Shown here in pieces: positions 17,110 through 26,327 of a stretch of DNA of 64,000 nucleotides. The notes beneath the pieces are model-generated. The model saw only the letters and a program-made list of their open reading frames with translations. It had not been told where the DNA came from and did no database searches. Where the stretch lies: NCBI RefSeq assembly GCF_016919065.1, contig NZ_JAFFQA010000010.1, positions 1 to 64,000 on the forward strand, read 5' to 3'. Source of the DNA: Desulfobulbus rhabdoformis (GTDB lineage: Bacteria; Desulfobacterota; Desulfobulbia; Desulfobulbales; Desulfobulbaceae). Within the stretch, counting starts at the first letter, position 1. The number at the start of each line of letters is the position of its first letter. A program made the position numbers and the translations under genes.

Positions 17110-17292
17110 ATGGCAGCAGATGACAAAAATCGGCAACCGATGCGTCAGGGAGTCAGCGACGAGGCTATTTTTAAGGTGGCCAAAGAAATTGTAGTCAAAT
17201 TTATCGAGGTGGGGCGTTTAACACCGGCTTCTTTTGATACCACCTTTGAACGAGTGTACCGTTCAATAGAAAAGACGGTACGGCAGCAATGA
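17110..17292 (+). CDS. 60-residue protein coupled to mpl
   Basis: Small helical protein MAADDKNRQPMRQG... ending YRSIEKTVRQQ. GAGG lies 6 bp before ATG 17110. Its TGA overlaps the mpl ATG (ATGA), so translation of the two is probably coupled. The charged amphipathic composition (EIVVKFIEVGRLTP, TFERVYRSIEKT) suggests a small DNA- or protein-binding helix bundle. No family recognised; the intact frame and overlap argue that it is real. Confidence 0.7.
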   Translation: MAADDKNRQPMRQGVSDEAIFKVAKEIVVKFIEVGRLTPASFDTTFERVYRSIEKTVRQQ

Positions 17293-18743
17293 TGGAAGCC
17301 AACCTTGATTCGGCTCGTAATATCGCGCCGGAGTCACTCCGACACATTCACCTTATCGGAATTTGCGGTACGGGCATGGCAGCCATGGCAGCCATGCTGC
17401 AGCAACAAGGGTTTGTGGTTACGGGCTCAGATGAAAACATCTATCCCCCCATGTCTGACTATTTGGCCGAGCTGGGGATTGAGGTCATGGCGGGGTACAA
17501 AGCTGAAAATCTAAATGCACAGCCCGACTTGGTTATTGTCGGGAACGTGGTGCGTCGCACTAACCCGGAAGCTGTTGAGCTTGGACGTCTTGGACTTTCT
17601 TATCTCTCCATGCCCCAAGCTTTAGGCCATTTTTTTCTGCAGCAGAAGAAATCCCTGGTTGTCGCTGGAACCCATGGGAAAACAACAACCTCGTCTCTTT
17701 TGGCAACCACCCTACACCGGATGGGCGTTACTCCCGGCTTCATGATCGGCGGTCTGGTTGAGGCCTTTGGGCGCAACGCCCATGTCAGCGATACTGAGTA
17801 CTTTGTTGTCGAGGGCGATGAGTATGACACCGCCTTTTTTAACAAAGTTTCTAAATTCCAGCATTATCAGCCCTTCGCATCTATTCTTACTTCGGTGGAA
17901 TTCGATCACGCCGATATTTTCGTTGATCTTGAGGCGATAAAAGCCTCCTTTGCTGAATTCATAGGCCGCATCCCTCCAGGTGGTGCATTGGTTGCCCATA
18001 CTGAGGATCCTGTGGTGGCTGAGCTGGCTGCCAACAATGCTGTTTGTCCTGTGATCAGCTATGGAACAAACGAGAGTTGCCAATGGTTTTTAACCGATTT
18101 GCAGGTTAAGGGGTTGTCAAGTTCCTTTCGTGTCCATTATCAGGGCAAAGAGATAGGGACCTGCCAGCTACCCATGCCCGGCCTGCATAACTGCCTTAAT
18201 GGGCTGGCCGTTATTGCGCTCCTCCACCGGTTAGGGTTCACCTTTGAGGATATTGTTCAAGGGCTGTCTTCGTTTGAAGGAGTAAAGCGCCGCCAGCAGA
18301 TTCGTGGCGTGGTCGGCGGGGTCACAGTGATTGATGACTTTGCCCATCACCCAACAGCCGTCAGAGAGACGCTCAACGCTCTCAGGCTGGCTTGGCCGAA
18401 CAATCGATTGTTGGTGGTTTTTGAACCCCGGACCAACTCGAGCAGAAGGGCTGTCTTTCAGTCAACCTATACGACCGCCTTCTCGGCTGCTGATAAGGTA
18501 CTGATACGCAAACACGTTCCCCTGGATACCGTACCTCTAAGTGAGCAGTTTTCATCACCGCAACTCGCTGCCGACCTGCAGACTCGAGGTACAGAGGCCT
18601 ACTGCTTCGACGATACGGAGGCCATTCTAACCTTCCTTGAAAAAACATGTCGATCCGGCGATATCGTGGTTATTCTTTCAAACGGTGGATTTGATGGTAT
18701 CCATGAACGGTTGTTGACTATTTTAGGGAAGCTCAATGACTAA
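17289..18743 (+). CDS. mpl: UDP-MurNAc:tripeptide ligase Mpl
   Basis: Cell-wall recycling ligase that joins UDP-N-acetylmuramate to recovered L-Ala-D-Glu-meso-DAP. The 484-residue protein has the Mur ligase N-terminal fold (HIHLIGICGTGMAAMA, about 19-34), the P-loop GTHGKTTTSS near 127-136, and the C-terminal domain with VTVIDDFAHHPTAVRETL. The HIHLIGICGTGMAA start and 450-490 length separate Mpl from MurC. Start ATG 17289 overlaps the stop of the small upstream gene. PntAA follows after 27 bp on the same strand. Confidence 0.93.
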   Translation: MMEANLDSARNIAPESLRHIHLIGICGTGMAAMAAMLQQQGFVVTGSDENIYPPMSDYLAELGIEVMAGYKAENLNAQPDLVIVGNVVRRTNPEAVELGRLGLSYLSMPQALGHFFLQQKKSLVVAGTHGKTTTSSLLATTLHRMGVTPGFMIGGLVEAFGRNAHVSDTEYFVVEGDEYDTAFFNKVSKFQHYQPFASILTSVEFDHADIFVDLEAIKASFAEFIGRIPPGGALVAHTEDPVVAELAANNAVCPVISYGTNESCQWFLTDLQVKGLSSSFRVHYQGKEIGTCQLPMPGLHNCLNGLAVIALLHRLGFTFEDIVQGLSSFEGVKRRQQIRGVVGGVTVIDDFAHHPTAVRETLNALRLAWPNNRLLVVFEPRTNSSRRAVFQSTYTTAFSAADKVLIRKHVPLDTVPLSEQFSSPQLAADLQTRGTEAYCFDDTEAILTFLEKTCRSGDIVVILSNGGFDGIHERLLTILGKLND

Positions 18744-18770
18744 CCTTTTATTTTTCCAAGGAGTCTGTTG

Positions 18771-19907
18771 ATGAACATTGCCGTGATGAAAGAAATCCAT
18801 CCCGGAGAAACCCGGGTGCCAGTGGTTCCTGCCACAGTTGATCGTCTATGCAAACTCGGCGCCAAGGTTGTCGTTGAAACTGGAATGGGGGTGAGCTGTC
18901 GGTTTGACGATGCCGCCTATGAGGCTGTGGGGGCAAGCATTGGCAATGATCGCAATGCCATGCTCGGCCAGGCCGATATTGTCCTCAGACTCCGTAAACC
19001 TCCCCTGGAGGAAATCAGCCTCATGCGTCGTGGGACGATGCATGTCAGTTATCTCGACCCTTTTCGCGAGAAAGAACTGGTGGACGCCATGGTTGCGCAG
19101 GAAATCAGTGGGGTGAGCCTGGAGATGATTCCACGGACTACCCTGGCCCAGAAGATGGATGTGCTCAGTTCCCAGGCGAACCTGGCCGGGTATGTTTCCG
19201 TACTGCTTGGCTGTGAGCATCTCAACAAGATTCTGCCGATGATGACCACCCCGGCCGGAACGATCAAACCGGCTCGAGTGTTCATCATTGGGGTTGGTGT
19301 TGCCGGTCTGCAGGCCATTGCCACTGCCCGCAGGTTAGGGGCCCGGGTCGAGGCCTTTGACACCCGGCCAGTGGTCGAAGAGCAGGTAAAATCTCTTGGT
19401 GCCAAGTTTGTCAAGGTGGATCTGGGGCAGACAGGACAAACAAAGGATGGGTACGCGACCCAACTCACCCCCGAGCAGATGGAGTTGCAGAAACAGGGGA
19501 TGGCCAAGGCATGCAGTCAGGCAGATATCGTCATTACCACAGCCCAGCTCTTTGGTCGTCCTGCCCCGCGTATTGTCGATGGCCCGATGATTGCCCAGAT
19601 GCAACCGGGATCGGTGATTGTTGATATGGCGGTTGAAACCGGTGGTAATGTCGAGGGTTCCGTGCTTGATCAGGTTGTTGAAATCGATGGCGTCAAAGTG
19701 GTGGGGATGGGCAATTTACCCGGTCAGGTGGCCCTGACTGCAAGCGAAATGTACTCCGCGAATCTTGGAAACTTTGTCGGCCATTTTTGGGATAAAGAGG
19801 AACAGAAATTTCAGCTCAACCTGGAAGATGAAATTATCCGTGGTGCACTGGTCACCCATGATGGTGATCTGTTCAGTGAAATGTACAAAAGTATTATCAA
19901 TAAGTGA
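18771..19907 (+). CDS. pntAA: NAD(P) transhydrogenase alpha subunit, part 1
   Basis: NAD(H)-binding domain I of proton-translocating transhydrogenase, 378 residues, related to alanine dehydrogenase. The N-terminus MNIAVMKEIHPGETRVPVVP and the Rossmann motif IGVGVAGLQAIATARRLGA are typical. AAGGAG stands 7 bp before ATG 18771. It is the first gene of pntAA-pntAB-pntB. The split alpha subunit is the arrangement of Rhodospirillum-type enzymes. The enzyme moves hydride between NADH and NADP+ using the proton gradient, making NADPH. Confidence 0.95.
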   Translation: MNIAVMKEIHPGETRVPVVPATVDRLCKLGAKVVVETGMGVSCRFDDAAYEAVGASIGNDRNAMLGQADIVLRLRKPPLEEISLMRRGTMHVSYLDPFREKELVDAMVAQEISGVSLEMIPRTTLAQKMDVLSSQANLAGYVSVLLGCEHLNKILPMMTTPAGTIKPARVFIIGVGVAGLQAIATARRLGARVEAFDTRPVVEEQVKSLGAKFVKVDLGQTGQTKDGYATQLTPEQMELQKQGMAKACSQADIVITTAQLFGRPAPRIVDGPMIAQMQPGSVIVDMAVETGGNVEGSVLDQVVEIDGVKVVGMGNLPGQVALTASEMYSANLGNFVGHFWDKEEQKFQLNLEDEIIRGALVTHDGDLFSEMYKSIINK

Positions 19908-19916
19908 GGGGATGCG

Positions 19917-20210
19917 ATGACTGCTGTTTATCTGACCTTTATCTTTGTCTTGGCTATTTTTCTTGGCTTTGAGCTGATCTCCAAGGTGCCGTCCACCCTG
20001 CATACCCCCCTGATGTCGGGATCAAATGCAATCTCCGGTATCACCCTGATCGGTGCGCTGGCCTCCATGCAGACCTCGCACCACGGGGTGACTGTTTTAT
20101 TAGGTACCCTGGCCGTGATTCTGGCCACGATCAACGTTGTGGGTGGCTACCTGGTCACCGACCGCATGCTGGCCATGTTCAAGAAGAAGGATCAGGGAGG
20201 CGCACAATGA
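19917..20210 (+). CDS. pntAB: NAD(P) transhydrogenase alpha subunit, part 2
   Basis: 97-residue membrane protein with three helices (YLTFIFVLAIFLGFELI; SGITLIGALASM; VTVLLGTLAVILATINVVGG), the alpha-side part of membrane domain II. It starts 9 bp after pntAA with GAGGGG upstream, and its stop overlaps the pntB start. With pntB it forms the proton channel. Confidence 0.94.
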   Translation: MTAVYLTFIFVLAIFLGFELISKVPSTLHTPLMSGSNAISGITLIGALASMQTSHHGVTVLLGTLAVILATINVVGGYLVTDRMLAMFKKKDQGGAQ

Positions 20211-21592
20211 GTTCGGTTGGAATTAACTTTGTCTATGTGGTTTCAGCCGCATTGTTCATCTTTGGTCTGAAAATGCTCAGCTCCCCGGCCACGGCACGGC
20301 GGGGCAATATGATTTCAGCCTTGGGCATGTTGATCGCCGTGGTCGTGACCCTGCTTTCCCAGGGCATGGATTATCGCTGGATTTTAATTGGTGTACTTAT
20401 TGGTTCTGCCATTGGTGCTACCGGCGCCTCTATGGTGAAAATGACCTCAATGCCTGAAATGGTCGCGCTGTTTAACGGTTTCGGTGGTATTTCCAGCTTG
20501 CTGTTGGCCTGGAGCGAGTATCATCAGCACCCGGAAATGGCGACCGGGATTGCGATCATCGCCACAATTTCCGTGTTTATCGGTGGTGTCACCTTTACCG
20601 GCTCTATGGTCGCCTTTTCCAAGCTCTCGGGACGCATCTCCCAAAAAGCCATTGTTTTTAATGGGCAGCACCTGATTAATGCGGCAATACTGGCTGTCGT
20701 TGTTTTGAGTGGCGCCTTATTTTGCTTGATTCCCGGTTCTACCAGCGGTTATCTGCTTTTTATCCTGATTGTGCTGGTGGCCCTTGGCTTTGGTATCACT
20801 TCGACCATTCCCATTGGTGGAGCTGATATGCCGGTTGTTATCTCGTTGCTCAACAGCTATTCTGGTCTGGCGGCCTGCGCAGCCGGGTTTGTTGTCTCCA
20901 ATAATATTCTCATTGTGGCCGGTGCCCTGGTCGGAGCCAGCGGTATCATTCTGACCAAGATAATGTGCAAGGCCATGAATCGCTCTCTGGCCAATGTGCT
21001 CTTCTCCGGTTTTGGAACCACCACTGCCAAAGGCTCAAGTGAGGATGGCCCTCAGGGCGAGGTGAAACCGGCCAGTGCTGAGGATGTGTATTACATCCTT
21101 GAGGCGGCTGATACTGTGGCCTTTGTTCCGGGATATGGCCTGGCCGTTGCCCAGGCGCAGCATGTAGTCAAGGAGTTAGGGGATTTACTGGAGGAAAATG
21201 GCTCAGAGGTTGTCTATGCCATCCATCCTGTCGCCGGTCGCATGCCCGGGCACATGAATGTTCTGCTGGCTGAGGCCAATGTGCCCTATGACCAGCTGGT
21301 GGAGATGGATGAGATCAACCCGCGCATGGAGACCATTGATGTCTGTGTGGTCATTGGCGCCAATGACGTTGTCAACCCGGCTGCAGCCTTTGAGGAGTCG
21401 AGCCCTATTTACGGTATGCCTATTATTGAAACCTTCCGGGCCAAAACGGTTATCGTGCTGAAACGCTCGATGAATACCGGTTTTGCAGGTATTGAAAACG
21501 CGCTTTTTTACCGCGAAAATACCCGCATGTTCTTTGGCGATGCCAAGGCCTCGATTCAGGCATTAGTCTCTGAGTTCAAGGGGAGTAACTAA
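20207..21592 (+). CDS. pntB: NAD(P) transhydrogenase beta subunit
   Basis: 461 residues: about nine membrane helices (residues 1-260) followed by the cytosolic NADP(H)-binding domain III. The domain III fold shows VPGYGLAVAQAQHVVKEL and HPVAGRMPGHMNVLLAEA, both typical, and VVIGANDVVNPAA near the NADP site. ATG 20207 overlaps the pntAB stop (ATGA). A strong terminator follows, ending the operon. Confidence 0.96.
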   Translation: MSSVGINFVYVVSAALFIFGLKMLSSPATARRGNMISALGMLIAVVVTLLSQGMDYRWILIGVLIGSAIGATGASMVKMTSMPEMVALFNGFGGISSLLLAWSEYHQHPEMATGIAIIATISVFIGGVTFTGSMVAFSKLSGRISQKAIVFNGQHLINAAILAVVVLSGALFCLIPGSTSGYLLFILIVLVALGFGITSTIPIGGADMPVVISLLNSYSGLAACAAGFVVSNNILIVAGALVGASGIILTKIMCKAMNRSLANVLFSGFGTTTAKGSSEDGPQGEVKPASAEDVYYILEAADTVAFVPGYGLAVAQAQHVVKELGDLLEENGSEVVYAIHPVAGRMPGHMNVLLAEANVPYDQLVEMDEINPRMETIDVCVVIGANDVVNPAAAFEESSPIYGMPIIETFRAKTVIVLKRSMNTGFAGIENALFYRENTRMFFGDAKASIQALVSEFKGSN

Positions 21593-21615
21593 CTTCTTTT
21601 TCGAGCAGTCCATAT

Positions 21616-21658
21616 AAAAAAAACCCCATGGAACGACATTCCATGGGGCTTTTTTTTT
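21616..21658 (+). terminator. strong terminator after pntB
   Basis: CCCCATGGA (21624-21632) pairs with TCCATGGGG (21640-21648), flanked by an A-run and followed by about nine Ts. It may act in both directions. Confidence 0.92.
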
Positions 21659-21664
21659 ATACCT

Positions 21665-21876
21665 GAATCCGTGAGCATTCATAAGTGCGCCAGTTTCGTT
21701 GTTTGTGACATGCCGATTAAAGTAAACTTTATCGGTATGTTACAGGCAATGAAGGTGGTGTGCTAATGGATGCCCCAAAGGGTGGCGGGGGCAACTGAAC
21801 AATACATGAATTTGTAAAAATACGTCGTCTTATTAAAAAGATGCGTTGTTCAGTGACCACCCGCCGTCACGGATTC
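21665..21876. repeat. family A inverted-repeat element, long copy
   Basis: 212 bp bounded by GAATCCGTGA and TCACGGATTC. The right 85 bp match the copy at 15784-15900 with few changes; the left part carries about 95 extra bases, including a GCCGATAAAGT...ACTTTATCGGT-like stem (CCGATTAAAGTAAACTTTATCGG). It lies between the convergent pntB and ribB genes. Confidence 0.8.
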
Positions 21877-21903
21877 GGGTATATGGATTGCTGAGTGTTC
21901 GGA

Positions 21904-22566
21904 TCAGGCAGCGGCGAGCTTAGTTTGCCGGTAAGCAGCCAGGTCTTCTATAGAAAGCACCATCATCTCATGTGATTCAGCAAAGGCGACCACCTCGGGC
22001 AACCTTGCCATGGTGCCATCGATATTGGTCAGTTCACAGAGTACGCCTGCGGGGTCAAGGCCAGCCAGTTGCATCAGGTCAACCGTTCCCTCGGTATGTC
22101 CACGTCGGGTCAGTACTCCACCGGGTTGCGCCCGCAGAGGAAAGACATGGCCAGGGTGAGAGAGATCCGAGGGGGTTGCATTTTTTGCCGTTGCCGCTTT
22201 GATGGTTGTCACCCGGTCCTGTGCCGAGACACCGGTGGTCACGCCCTTGCGTGCCTCGATGGAGATGGTAAAGGCGGTGCCGTTTTTACTGGTATTGTTG
22301 TCAACCATCATCGGTAGCTCCAGGGCACGTACCTGCTCGTCATTTAAGCAGAGGCAGACAATGCCGGAACCTTCACGGATCATCAGCGCCATCTGTTCAC
22401 TGGTGAGGTGCTGGGTAGAGTAAATGAGATCGCCTTCGTTTTCACGGTCTTCATCGTCAACAAGGAGTATCCCTTTTCCGGCTTGTAGCTCGGATAATGC
22501 ACGTTCTACGCGCTGGGTAGCATTGCCAAAACGGGATAAAAGAGAAACATCAAGGGTCTGATTCAT
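21904..22566 (-). CDS. ribB: 3,4-dihydroxy-2-butanone 4-phosphate synthase
   Basis: Makes the four-carbon unit of riboflavin from ribulose 5-phosphate. The 220-residue protein is the stand-alone RibB form, without the GTP cyclohydrolase II domain. [12 protein letters not shown] (acidic metal loop) lies near 40-51, and [16 protein letters not shown] with RRGHTE later. ATG 22566 is chosen since AGGAGG stands just upstream and RibB proteins begin there. An FMN riboswitch lies 175 bp upstream in the leader, so expression should fall when FMN is plentiful. Confidence 0.96.
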   Translation of the reverse strand: MNQTLDVSLLSRFGNATQRVERALSELQAGKGILLVDDEDRENEGDLIYSTQHLTSEQMALMIREGSGIVCLCLNDEQVRALELPMMVDNNTSKNGTAFTISIEARKGVTTGVSAQDRVTTIKAATAKNATPSDLSHPGHVFPLRAQPGGVLTRRGHTEGTVDLMQLAGLDPAGVLCELTNIDGTMARLPEVVAFAESHEMMVLSIEDLAAYRQTKLAAA

Positions 22567-22740
22567 GGTTGCCTCCTGAAAATCAGTGACCAGAATCAGG
22601 GCATACGGGAACAACCGGCCCCATGCCGGTTTAGGTGGTGGAAAGTGAAATACACAAAGAAAACTTAGGGAAAGTCTCACTGCCCTTAAAGACAGACAAC
22701 CTCTCCAAGTCTCTTGATCTGATTTCTATTGTCTACCGTA

Positions 22741-22900
22741 TTCTCTCCCATCCGGACTGTCACCGTCGGCTCCGGCCTCACACCGGATCTGCTGGACCCT
22801 GGTTCTGTACTGCATTATAGAACCAAGCGCTCGCGGGCTTATCCCCACTGTTTGTTCGAGTGAAGACATACCGCCGGTAGGGAATTTCACCCTGCCCTGA
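22741..22900 (-). promoter_or_regulatory. FMN riboswitch (RFN element) upstream of ribB
   Basis: On the minus strand the conserved pieces appear in order: CAGGGCAGGGTGAAATTCCC, TACCGGCGGTA, a variable stem, GATCCGGTGTGAGG, CCGACGGTGACAGTCCGGAT and GGGAGAGAA. This is the full six-stem FMN aptamer. The 175 bp between it and the ribB start hold the expression platform; no clear terminator stem is obvious, so control may be at translation. Confidence 0.95.
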
Positions 22901-23592
22901 GAAGTGGCGACACAATAGCGCAATCAGGTGAGGAGAACAAGAGGGGAAAGATGGATTTTATAATAATTTTTGGAGGGTACCACAGTGTTCATTGCCGTTA
23001 TTCCCTCCAGATTATCTTTTTTATTGGAACCTGAGCAAGGATCTTGTATGTCATCTTGACAAGATGAAACTGAAATGGAAACTTGAAGGATGGTTTTGTG
23101 ATTAAATAACGTTTATTCAGTTAGATGGAGTGATCGTGTTGTGCCGCGAAACATAAGCTCACGGTAAAGTATGAACAGCCCCCTGAAGAAATATTTGACA
23201 TGATATTTAATTATCAGTAATTGTTTAGGAAAGTCGATACCATCTTCCGGACGAAAGGAAGCGATCATTTTGAGGAGGTGCAAGAGGTTAACGCTCCATG
23301 AGCGGAAGGCTGGCGGTCTGCACCACTCATCACAACATTGTTTCAAGTAGTTTTTCCGAAAAAACATATGGATGTTTTGAATAATTATATTTTTCAACCA
23401 AGGTCAGAGAAGCGTCAGACTTCGCGAGATTGGATGAAAAAGCAATTATTCAAGACGCCCAAATGCTTTTAGGGAGAGGCTGTTGAGCAATTCTTCTGTC
23501 ACGGAATCGAGTGACAGTCAAGATCCCCTTAATCTTTCTTGCACGCCACCGGATTTTTTTCTAAACCATTCACAAACGAGGCGCACTCCACT
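22901..23592. other. intergenic region upstream of the ribB leader and dacA
   Basis: No convincing gene. On the minus strand an AT-rich stretch near 22950-22965 could be the ribB promoter. TCATCTT/AAGATGA (23051-23067) is a small perfect inverted repeat. A family B repeat copy lies at 23373-23459. A 94-codon minus frame (23113-23397) overlaps that repeat and has no protein-like features. Confidence 0.5.
23373..23459. repeat. family B element, short copy
   Basis: TGTTTTGAATAATTATATTT at the left and AAAAGCAATTATTCAAGACG at the right are inverse versions of the same end. Only about 45 bp remain between them (AGGTCAGAGAAGCGTCAGAC and following). Intergenic, upstream of dacA. Confidence 0.8.
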
Positions 23593-24723
23593 ATGAAACG
23601 TTCTCTCTGCTGCTGTTTCCTTGTCCTCCTGTTTGTCATTCCGACCTCAGCAAAAGCTCTTAAAACAATCTCTAAGGATCCATATATCTCTGCCTTGGTC
23701 ATAGATGCCGCCACAGGGAAGGTACTCTATGAGGAGAATGCAGACGCTCGAGTCTATCCGGCCAGTATGCTTAAATTGATGGATCTTTATATTATTCTGG
23801 AGCGGATCCAGAAAGGCACGCTTCTCCCCCATGAGATGGTGCAGGTCACGACAGAGAGTTATAAAACAGGAGGATCCCAGGTGTATCTGGATCCGCGGGA
23901 AGAGTTTTCAGTAGAGGAATTGACCTATGCCCTTATGATTCAATCGGCGAATGATGCGGCTGTTGCCCTGGCTACCCATATTGCCGGTTCAAAAGATCGA
24001 TTTGCCGATCTAATGAATCAGAAAGCCAAGGAGTTGGGCATGAAAAATACAACCTTTCATTCTGTGCATGGGCTGCCTCCCGGTCGTAACCAAGCCCCGG
24101 ATGTGACAACCGCACGTGATATGGCAAAATTATGCCTGGCTCTGGTGCATAACCCGGAAACATTCAAATATACCGGGACTCGTATGCGGGGATTTCGCAA
24201 CGATACCTTCAACATGGTCAACCATAACAAACTCCTGACTCGATATAGTGGCTGTGATGGTCTGAAAACAGGGTACTACCATGCCGCTGGTTTCTCCATT
24301 GCCGCAACCGCCAAAAAGAACGGAGTACGCATTGTTACTCTGGTCATGGGAAGTGAAAATCGGAAGGTTCGTGACCAGAAAGCCATGGAGTTGCTCTCCA
24401 TGGGGTTTGGTCTGGTCAAGCCGAAAGCAAACACCGCTGAAAGTAGTGCGGTTGTTGTTGCACCTACAGTTCCGCCAGCCGCTACCATCCAGCCGACCTT
24501 TGCTACACAGTCGCCAGGTGTTCAGGAAGAACCTTCAGCTAAAGAGCCTGAAGCCGTTGGGGGGGAGAAAGAAAAAAAAGAGGAAAAATCGAGTAATTGG
24601 CGTATGTTTTTTATAGGCTTTGGAGCTGGTTGTCTTTTTGTTCTCGGGTTTTTTATGATTGTGGGAGCCATGACCAGACGGCGACCCACACGGCTGAAGC
24701 CCAAATACAATGTTCGTAATTAA
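23593..24723 (+). CDS. D-alanyl-D-alanine carboxypeptidase (PBP5/6 type)
   Basis: Penicillin-binding serine peptidase that trims the terminal D-Ala of peptidoglycan stems. The 376-residue protein has a signal peptide (CCCFLVLLFVIPTSAKA) and all three motifs: S58-M-L-K61, S119-A-N121 and K226-T-G228. After the catalytic domain there is a proline-rich linker, a lysine/glutamate stretch, and a membrane helix near the C-terminus (FFIGFGAGCLFVLGFFMIVG), instead of the amphipathic anchor of PBP5. ATG 23593 starts the signal peptide, with GAGG upstream. The TAA stop shares its last base with a family B repeat. Confidence 0.92.
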   Translation: MKRSLCCCFLVLLFVIPTSAKALKTISKDPYISALVIDAATGKVLYEENADARVYPASMLKLMDLYIILERIQKGTLLPHEMVQVTTESYKTGGSQVYLDPREEFSVEELTYALMIQSANDAAVALATHIAGSKDRFADLMNQKAKELGMKNTTFHSVHGLPPGRNQAPDVTTARDMAKLCLALVHNPETFKYTGTRMRGFRNDTFNMVNHNKLLTRYSGCDGLKTGYYHAAGFSIAATAKKNGVRIVTLVMGSENRKVRDQKAMELLSMGFGLVKPKANTAESSAVVVAPTVPPAATIQPTFATQSPGVQEEPSAKEPEAVGGEKEKKEEKSSNWRMFFIGFGAGCLFVLGFFMIVGAMTRRRPTRLKPKYNVRN

Positions 24724-24865
24724 GGGTGTCTTGAATAATTAGATTTTTCAATCAAGGCCAAGGATTGCGCAAAATTTTACCGCAGGCATATATGTGATAT
24801 TCCGAGGATAAAATTTTAAGCGTGACGCCGGGATTGGAAGAAAAAGCAATTATTCAAGATTCTCT
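24723..24865. repeat. family B element, full copy, abutting dacA stop
   Basis: Starts AGGGTGTCTTGAATAATTAG at the last base of the dacA stop codon and ends GCAATTATTCAAGATTCTCT. Internal arms AAAATTTTACCGCAGGCATA and CCGAGGATAAAATTTTAAGC match other copies. About 143 bp. Confidence 0.88.
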
Positions 24866-25053
24866 TAAAAAAGACAAATTTATTTTGCTCCTATATGCCT
24901 TTAAAATAAGAAAAAAATGTAATTCATGGGATGTATTTCACTGAAGATACATAGTTTTTCTCTGTTTTTTGCGAAGGGAATCCTTGATTATTCTTTAAGA
25001 TGAACTACAATTAAAAGGAATGAATCTCAAATAGGCTCATGTAAGGAGTGGTC

Positions 25054-25257
25054 ATGCAGATCCCAACGGGAACATCGGCAGTTCAAAATTACGGATCAGT
25101 GCTGCATGCAGCCCAGCAGCAGCCACATCTTGCGGCTGACCTAATAAGTAAAACAGTACAAAGTCTTGCGCAGGCCCCATCTTTACGGAGCCCAACTGAG
25201 GTTGTCGTACAAGCGAGTGATGGCGTATCAGGAACACAGATTAACATAAAAGCCTAG
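25054..25257 (+). CDS. small protein of unknown function (67 residues)
   Basis: MQIPTGTSAVQNYGSVLHAA... rich in Ala, Gln, Ser and Val, ending QINIKA. TAAGGAG stands 7 bp before ATG 25054. No signal peptide or membrane helix. It is followed 64 bp later by another small low-complexity gene on the same strand with a shared terminator, so the two probably form an operon. The composition (short, polar, VVVQASDGVSGTQINIKA) resembles secreted or flagellar-associated small proteins, but no family is recognised. Confidence 0.6.
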   Translation: MQIPTGTSAVQNYGSVLHAAQQQPHLAADLISKTVQSLAQAPSLRSPTEVVVQASDGVSGTQINIKA

Positions 25258-25321
25258 CTGGCTTAGGTGTTGTCTTAGGTGGTTCTATCAGAAGAAGTTA
25301 CACGGAAACAGGGAGAAACGC

Positions 25322-25567
25322 ATGAATATTAACGGCGCGAGTAGTCAATCGGCTTACAACAGCACCATTTTCCCGCAACCTGTGCAAAAAACAGGTGGAC
25401 AGACCATCGGGCAGCAACCGCAACCGGTTCAGCAGGTCCAACAAGCTCAGCAGGTCGAGCAGGGAACAAATCAAGGCAAAGAGACAGGTATGCTTAGTCA
25501 GAGTGCGGAGGCCCCCGATACTACCCAGGGGAATACTGTGCAACAAGGTATTGATACCTATGCCTGA
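25322..25567 (+). CDS. glutamine-rich small protein (81 residues)
   Basis: MNINGASSQSAYNSTIFPQP followed by a Gln/Val/Pro repeat region (QPVQQVQQAQQVEQ), likely disordered. GGGAGAAACGC precedes ATG 25322. A strong terminator lies 28 bp after the stop, which supports a real transcript ending here. Function unknown. Its N-terminus shares short polar style with the preceding gene product. Confidence 0.6.
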   Translation: MNINGASSQSAYNSTIFPQPVQKTGGQTIGQQPQPVQQVQQAQQVEQGTNQGKETGMLSQSAEAPDTTQGNTVQQGIDTYA

Positions 25568-25594
25568 ATAAGTTTATTCCATTGAAAGAAAGCA

Positions 25595-25624
25595 CAAAGG
25601 CCGCATTTGGTAATGCGGCCTTTG
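25595..25624 (+). terminator. terminator after the small-protein pair
   Basis: AAAGGCCGCATT pairs with AATGCGGCCTTT around a four-base loop, then TTTGTCGTCTT. Twelve perfect pairs. Confidence 0.9.
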
Positions 25625-25690
25625 TCGTCTTCTATGTCTTCTATGGATACGATTTATAGTAATTACAACAGGATATGCTATGGATTTATT

Positions 25691-26260
25691 TCATTTTTGA
25701 CAAATCTCCACGCCTAGCTGCTGCGCCTGTTTGAGCGAGTAGGCACGCTTGAGTATATCACCTTTGGCATCAACCCCTTTGACCAGCAGTTCTCCATTGT
25801 AGCTAAATTCCATGGCATCAAAGCCATAGCGGACAGTGAGTTTGGCCCCTTCAAAAATTTTCCCACCATCGGTTGCGGCCACACTGATAAAGTACCCCCG
25901 TCGCCGTTCCCGCTCCGGTTTAATTGCACCCAGAAGATATTTTCGACTCCACAGGGCCTGGCAGCGATCAATAAAAATTTTTGTCTGGGCAGTGACTCCA
26001 TAAAAGTAGATGGGGGAGCCTATGACAATGCGGCTGGCTCTATCGATTTTTTCATAGAGGGCAACCATGTCATCCTCAAAGATACACTGGCCGTTTTTTT
26101 CACATTGCCCGCAGCCAATACATGGGTGAATTGTTTGTTGGGCAAGATGGATATGCTCAGCCCTGAAGCCCGCCTGATGAATTCCCTGTGCAACCTGCTC
26201 AAGTAACAAATCGGTATTGCCACCTTGACGAGGACTCCCGTTCAATAAAAGAATGTTCAT
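25691..26260 (-). CDS. flavodoxin-like NAD(P)H-dependent FMN oxidoreductase
   Basis: 189-residue flavodoxin-fold protein. MNILLLNGSPRQGGNTDLLL is the FMN phosphate loop of the NADPH-dependent FMN reductase/iron-sulfur flavoprotein group; CIGCGQCEKNGQC near residue 47 is a compact cysteine motif that in related proteins binds a [4Fe-4S] cluster. GSPIYFYGVTAQTKIFIDR is the second FMN-contact stretch. ATG 26260 is the natural start; a frame extension to 26305 lacks a ribosome site. Electron donor and acceptor are unknown. Confidence 0.85.
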   Translation of the reverse strand: MNILLLNGSPRQGGNTDLLLEQVAQGIHQAGFRAEHIHLAQQTIHPCIGCGQCEKNGQCIFEDDMVALYEKIDRASRIVIGSPIYFYGVTAQTKIFIDRCQALWSRKYLLGAIKPERERRRGYFISVAATDGGKIFEGAKLTVRYGFDAMEFSYNGELLVKGVDAKGDILKRAYSLKQAQQLGVEICQK

Positions 26261-26327
26261 AACGCTCCGGTTTCTGACAATATAGTCTCTTCTGTATGTG
26301 GGCAAAGAAAGGTTTGTTGGATTTCAA

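Noticed and set aside
22741..22900. Possibility that the ribB leader element is a family A or B repeat
   Set aside because: Its conserved blocks match the FMN aptamer in order and spacing, and it shares nothing with either repeat family.
23113..23397. 94-codon minus-strand ORF upstream of dacA
   Set aside because: Its start lies within a family B repeat and the rest shows no features.
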